A stretch of DNA of 64,000 bases from Streptomyces lateritius (lineage in GTDB: Bacteria; Actinomycetota; Actinomycetes; Streptomycetales; Streptomycetaceae). The position numbers and the translations under genes were made by a program. This document shows, in pieces, positions 60,001-64,000 of the stretch. Every line of letters begins with the position of its first letter. Positions within the stretch are counted from its first letter, which is position 1. The notes beneath the pieces are model-generated. The model had not been told where the DNA came from. It saw only the letters and a list, made by a program, of their open reading frames with translations, and made no database searches. The stretch is taken from contig NZ_BMTO01000002.1 in the NCBI RefSeq assembly GCF_014649715.1, positions 62,001 to 126,000 on the forward strand, given 5' to 3'.

Positions 60001-60769
60001 CGAGGTCGCGAACAAGCCGCTGCCGCAGCCCGTAGACGACGAACTGCCCCCGGAGCCGCTGGACAACCCGCGTCGTCTGCTCGTCTGGCCGGCGCCGGAC
60101 GTCTCCACCCAGCAGGCGCTGAGCGACCGCGGCTACCGTCCGGTGATCGTCCACTCCCGCGAGGAGGTCGACGCCCAGATCGCCGCCTTCCCGGCCGCGC
60201 TCTTCGTCGACCCGCTGACCGGCCCCATCACCCGTACCGCGCTCCAGTCGCTGCGCCAGGCCGCCGTCGCCGCCGAGGTGCCGGTGCTCTTGGCTGCCGG
60301 GCTGGGACAGGCGACCCGGGAGGCCGCGTACGGCGCCGATCCCGCCGTACTCCTCAAGGCGCTCGCCCCGCGCGACAGCGAGCAGCACCCCTCCCGCGTC
60401 CTGCTCATCGAGGAGAACGAGGAGATCGCGCAGGCGCTCGCGGCGACCCTGGAGCGGCGCGGCATGCAGGTGGCCCGGGCCGAGGCGGACGCCGAGGCGG
60501 TCACGCTGGCGGCGCAGATGCGGCCCAACCTCGTGGTCATGGATCTGATGCAGGTGCGCCGTCGGCGGGCCGGGATCATCGACTGGCTGCGCGCGAACGG
60601 CCAGTTGAACCGTACGCCGCTCGTCGTCTACACCTCGGCCGGCATCGACGAGGCCGAACTGCCGAAGCTGTCGTCCGGCGAGACGGTCCTCTTCCTCGCG
60701 GAACGCTCGACGAGCAACGAGGTCCAGGCCCGGATCGTCGACCTGCTGGCGAAGATCGGTACCAACTGA
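57047..60769 (+). CDS. Large PAS protein with degenerate histidine-kinase core and C-terminal receiver-like domain
   Basis: 1240 aa from a GTG with GGGAGGAAG upstream. Two PAS domains (about 10-135 and 150-270: LDALPDGLVLVNCNGTVVNAN; ILRAAAEGVVGTDTDGRVVLVNPAAAQILGY) lead to a coiled coil (ERHAVELERQAEVLEREKERYEALTARHEQL). At the phospho-acceptor box, HELRTPL is replaced by ESLRGPL (Glu319), and the ATP-site N-box Asn residues are missing (AHLVADVAG), so kinase activity is doubtful. A disordered Ala/Pro/Gln-rich region of about 480 residues carries four PTGRR-type motifs. The end is receiver-like (RVLLIEENEEIAQALAATLERRGM; Asp1166 in VVMDLM; VVYTSAG) without the usual Lys. Confidence 0.88.
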   Translation: MSSRPSRGAARLAAILDALPDGLVLVNCNGTVVNANTIALGMFETPGTALVGRGLLDLLPGFDSRLIPGSMRRPEGTDERGRTKPTRMIARRTDGSEFAVEVTSASLEDGREAYDSYSAYTGDELLMLVVRDLTGTLDTEAELARSQRQTEMILRAAAEGVVGTDTDGRVVLVNPAAAQILGYRASDLGGKELHPLILHSRADGEPFPYEGSPLADTLKSGRKHRVRNQVLWSKNGAQVPVDLTTAPVRDGDQLVGAVMTFTDRRPYEQLAEKHAAELADAAERHAVELERQAEVLEREKERYEALTARHEQLTAVLGESLRGPLEELRTELATLAADDAGQLWPEANQLLHHLAAGYARMTTLVDNVLGYQRLDAGAEALDKSVVLLDRVVGAGVDGAVELIGPGRAQFAVHAPPIEAEVDAGRFATALAHLVADVAGVDSTGKARVVPGAGYADSTIVVAAAQRGDVVRIEVRGPYAGGDAVHQPIVRGIVAAHGGVVQTHEVPGMSGSAYVLEFPLGAGKGTVAAPAAAPAGVRPELGPVRDAAADASEASDPAAQGQGARLALPAQASETQGGGRRRARRASTDAFLESPVAAEGGTGAGTGAGPGGGAVEPTGRRRGRTEDGPAAPAELIPAQNAGTGSTSGTEPTGRRRGRPAEGAVVTAAEGAQGRAARGDAVPPQGVPVPAQGTPVEASSRARALPAVASGEADAASAQPTGRRARRALAAQERTAAADAGPRTPFALPPADADRPAEQAAQTGPAAPFTAPQQAPQPAPRPSVPPVSDKGRHDAVRSVPDAGPTPPQAHPEPTGRRRGPGSGIPQETRSVTGTGSVPLPPEAPAAAQPAQPVPVQKDRGQGGRAFSVRTLGQGVPFAQQIAAQQTGAQPGPPAAAQTGGQNASNGSGRRRKLATPPEGDRPAPAPTDSAAKPHPHTNPQPSEAPSQPLPQPKLGPPAPEGRAYAIGAPAEGSAEGPEPLDGPGGAVEVANKPLPQPVDDELPPEPLDNPRRLLVWPAPDVSTQQALSDRGYRPVIVHSREEVDAQIAAFPAALFVDPLTGPITRTALQSLRQAAVAAEVPVLLAAGLGQATREAAYGADPAVLLKALAPRDSEQHPSRVLLIEENEEIAQALAATLERRGMQVARAEADAEAVTLAAQMRPNLVVMDLMQVRRRRAGIIDWLRANGQLNRTPLVVYTSAGIDEAELPKLSSGETVLFLAERSTSNEVQARIVDLLAKIGTN

Positions 60770-60806
60770 CCGGTGTCCGCTGGTCGGTGCCGACCGGACG
60801 AGTAGC

Positions 60807-61099
60807 GTCGCGATCACGGACACCGACACCGACACCGCCGCTCCAGTAGCGCAGTTGACGCCCCTCGCGGACGGGCCGCACGACATCACGCGGGTCGTCG
60901 ACCAGCTGCTCCACCGCGGGTGGCTCCGGGCCGACGCCGGACAGCACCTGTACCTCACCGATGCGGGGGAGGCCGCCAGGCTCCGGGTGCGCGAGCTGGT
61001 GACCCACCTGCGCACGCGGTCCACGAGGGCATCAGCGACGAGGAGTACGTGACCGCGCTCAAGGTGCTGCGCAGGATGATCGCCAACACGAAGGCGTGA
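60807..61099 (+). pseudogene. Broken MarR family regulator
   Basis: One frame reads TPLADGPHDITRVVDQLLHRGWLRADAGQHLYLTDAGEAARLRVRELVTHLRT, the second half of a MarR winged helix. At about 61018 one base is missing; shifting frame continues VHEGISDEEYVTALKVLRRMIANTKA to a stop at 61097-61099. The N-terminal dimerisation helix and first HTH helix are absent; only a short Thr/Asp-rich stretch precedes. So it carries both an internal loss and a frameshift and should be inactive. Confidence 0.7.
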
Positions 61100-61151
61100 C
61101 AGCGCGGCCCTCGACACCGAAGGCGCGTAGCCGGCACACGTACGCGCGCGA

Positions 61152-61177
61152 GGGCGGTGTCCGCGCGGACACCGCCC
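61152..61177. terminator. Terminator between the MarR remnant and the acyl-CoA synthetase gene
   Basis: An 11-bp perfect inverted repeat (GGGCGGTGTCC and complement, loop GCGC) is followed by CCCTTCTC. Could serve both converging sides. Confidence 0.7.
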
Positions 61178-61204
61178 CCCTTCTCACCTGCGCCTGCTCC
61201 GAGT

Positions 61205-62857
<1,653 letters not shown>

Positions 62858-62912
62858 GGCGTCCTCCCGGTGGGCGCTACGTGGCAGTAGTAAGGGTGTG
62901 CAGATTCTGCGC

Positions 62913-62930
62913 ACGTACCGCGCGGTATGT
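62913..62930. promoter_or_regulatory. Palindromic operator-like site upstream of the acyl-CoA synthetase
   Basis: TACCGCGCGGTA is a perfect 12-bp palindrome at 62916-62927; the flanks extend it to 18 bp with two mismatches. Its location 55 bases before the start codon and its form suggest a TetR-type fatty-acid regulator site. Confidence 0.55.
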
Positions 62931-63053
62931 CACTACCCGGGAGTACGGAAATCGCCAGTGATTACTGGCGGGAGGGGATTCCGGAGGTTCCTACGGACGG
63001 GGGACGCCTCTTCCGAAGGCCAGGGCCGGCCGAACGTCGTGCCGCCCGGGCGG

Positions 63054-63623
63054 CTACCGTACCGGCGTCAGCTCCGGGTCCTCGCGCAGCTTGCCGAGCG
63101 CCCGCGAGACCGCGCTCTTGACCGTGCCGATCGACACGCCGAGCACCTCGGCCGTCTGGGCCTCGCTGAGATCCTCGTAGTACCGCAGGACGACCATCGC
63201 CCGCTGGCGGTCGGGGAGCCTCATCACCGCGCGCCACATCGCGTCCTGCAGCACCTGGCGCTCCGCCGGGTCCGGCTCGGGCGGCAGGCCGACCGGCTCC
63301 GGCAGCTCCTCGCACGCGAACTCGTCGACCTTGCGCTTGCGCCACTGGGACGTACGGGTGTTCACCAGGGCCCGGCGGACGTAGCCGTCCAGGGCGCGGT
63401 GGTCCTCGATCCGCTCCCAGGCGACGAAGGTCTTCGTCAGCGCGGTCTGCAACAGGTCCTCGGCGTCCGACGGGTTCGCGGTCAGCGAGCGCGCGGTGCG
63501 CAGCAGCACGGGCCCACGAGCCCGTACGTACGAGGAGAAGGACGGGTAGCCGGTGGTCACGGCGGCCCCCCGGGCGGCCGTGGAGGCGCCGGCGCAGACG
63601 GGGCCAGAGGGTGGCGGAGTCAT
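63054..63623 (-). CDS. SigE-family ECF RNA polymerase sigma factor
   Basis: 189 aa (start 63623; a GTG at 63560 giving VTTGYPSFSSYV is also plausible because the first 20 residues look disordered). Region 2: FSSYVRARGPVLLRTARSLTANPSDAEDLLQTALTKTFVAWERI, RALDGYVRRALVNTRTSQWRKRK. Region 4: LPDRQRAMVVLRYYEDLSEAQTAEVLGVSIGTVKSAVSRALGKLRED. This pattern defines the SigE-like (SigE70) group abundant in Streptomyces. No anti-sigma gene is adjacent; control may be by expression level. Regulon unknown. Confidence 0.92.
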   Translation of the reverse strand: MTPPPSGPVCAGASTAARGAAVTTGYPSFSSYVRARGPVLLRTARSLTANPSDAEDLLQTALTKTFVAWERIEDHRALDGYVRRALVNTRTSQWRKRKVDEFACEELPEPVGLPPEPDPAERQVLQDAMWRAVMRLPDRQRAMVVLRYYEDLSEAQTAEVLGVSIGTVKSAVSRALGKLREDPELTPVR

Positions 63624-63747
63624 GACTCCACGCTAGGAGCGGGGGCGTGTCCTCGGATCGGCCCCAGGTCCCGAACCGTACTCCCCCTCAGGTTGTAGGG
63701 GTGGGGGCAGCTGGACCTCCTGAAGGTGGAGTCGGACGCGGCAGGGC

Positions 63748-64000
63748 TCAGGGTCGGGCGGCGATGACATGGGCGACGGGGGCGTCGACCGCGTTGCGGT
63801 CGATCAGCATGCTCTGGCCTCCGTACGACTCCCGCACGTTCCCCGCGTACTGGTGGATGCGGCTGCGCTCCCGCCAGGCGAGCGGGTGCAGCACGGACTC
63901 CGCGTAGAGCGCCGGGGCGCCCTGCCAGCGCGCGAACCACATCACCGACGGCAGGTCCTTCACGCCGGCCTTCCGCGCCTGCTCCATGTGGCGTACGCCG
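63748..64000 (-). CDS. Unidentified protein, C-terminal part (start beyond the right edge)
   Basis: About 84 codons are visible on the minus strand, ending at a TGA (63750-63748). Sequence includes GVRHMEQARKAGVKDLPSVMWFARWQGAPALYAESVLHPLAWRERSRIHQYAGNVRESYGG and ends APVAHVIAARP. The fragment looks like a real coding end (aromatic- and Arg-rich, with good codon bias), but I do not recognise the family from this part alone. Confidence 0.6.
   Translation of the reverse strand, partial: GVRHMEQARKAGVKDLPSVMWFARWQGAPALYAESVLHPLAWRERSRIHQYAGNVRESYGGQSMLIDRNAVDAPVAHVIAARP

Noticed and set aside
57236..61117. Minus-strand frame of nearly 1300 codons opposite the PAS protein
   Set aside because: No recognisable domain, Arg/Gly-rich composition, and it spans the intergenic pseudogene; it is a shadow of the plus-strand coding sequence.

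Overview
The window is a piece of a Streptomyces (or very close actinomycete) chromosome. The evidence is the very high G+C with strong third-position GC bias, frequent GTG and some TTG starts, Streptomyces-type secreted and lipoprotein signal peptides, a subtilisin-inhibitor-family protein, tandem sporulation-type sigma factors, and a gene order (dnaX, upp, tadA, sigF-like, sigN-like) that I recall as Streptomyces chromosomal core. No antibiotic cluster, CRISPR array, transposase or complete prophage is visible.

Layout. 1-1.9 kb: 5' part of dnaX, the small SRP RNA and tRNA-Ser(GGA). 1.9-6 kb: an accessory patch that starts at the tRNA 3' end. It holds a degenerate copy of the tRNA 3' half, a DUF3052 gene, a large secreted VCBS-repeat protein, a remnant signal peptide and a frameshifted secreted gene. 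6-9.5 kb: a small exported protein and a MacB/FtsX-type ABC exporter. 9.7-16.3 kb: an aldo/keto reductase behind a MerR-type promoter, an AlkZ/YcaQ-like protein, a YCII/DGPF protein with its ECF42-type sigma factor, and a TerD protein fused to a PD-(D/E)XK nuclease-like domain. 16.4-24.1 kb: three regulator/efflux or redox modules (MFS with TetR, wrbA with TetR, TetR with a short UvrA-like ATPase), each with visible operator-like repeats. 24.2-28.2 kb: hydrolases, a HhH-GPD protein and a secreted M28 aminopeptidase. 28.2-37.5 kb: conserved core (HerA/YjgR-like ATPase, LytR_C protein, upp, tadA with its partner gene, tRNA-Ser(CGA), a tiny membrane protein, a Dabb protein, sigF-like, sigN-like, a lipoprotein). 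37.5-45.1 kb: DoxX-like protein, a MarR/MFS/YceI cluster and an MFS-TetR operon. 45.1-52.5 kb, all on the minus strand: GT39 and GT2-GtrA glycosyltransferases, a two-component system, an amidohydrolase and a small monooxygenase. 52.5-57 kb: DUF2797, Bro-N, PH-domain and lipoprotein genes, tRNA-Arg(ACG), tRNA-Ser(GCT) and an SSI-family inhibitor. 57-64 kb: a very large PAS protein with degenerate kinase and receiver domains, a broken MarR gene, an acyl-CoA synthetase, a SigE-family ECF sigma factor and the end of one more gene.

How genes work together. Several export genes sit beside their own regulators. Two loci 23 kb apart (UvrA-like/TetR and MFS/TetR) carry nearly identical 13-bp operator-like boxes and may form one resistance regulon. 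The MarR locus pairs a 14-helix exporter and a YceI protein that both carry carboxypeptidase-regulatory-like beta-sandwich domains, apparently on the cytoplasmic side. The GT2-GtrA and GT39 pair is translationally coupled and fits polyprenyl-phosphate sugar synthesis, flipping and transfer. The most unusual single proteins are the TerD-nuclease fusion and the large PAS pseudokinase/receiver with repeated PTGRR motifs. The clearest structural oddity is the duplicated tRNA-Ser 3' end bounding a small cassette.
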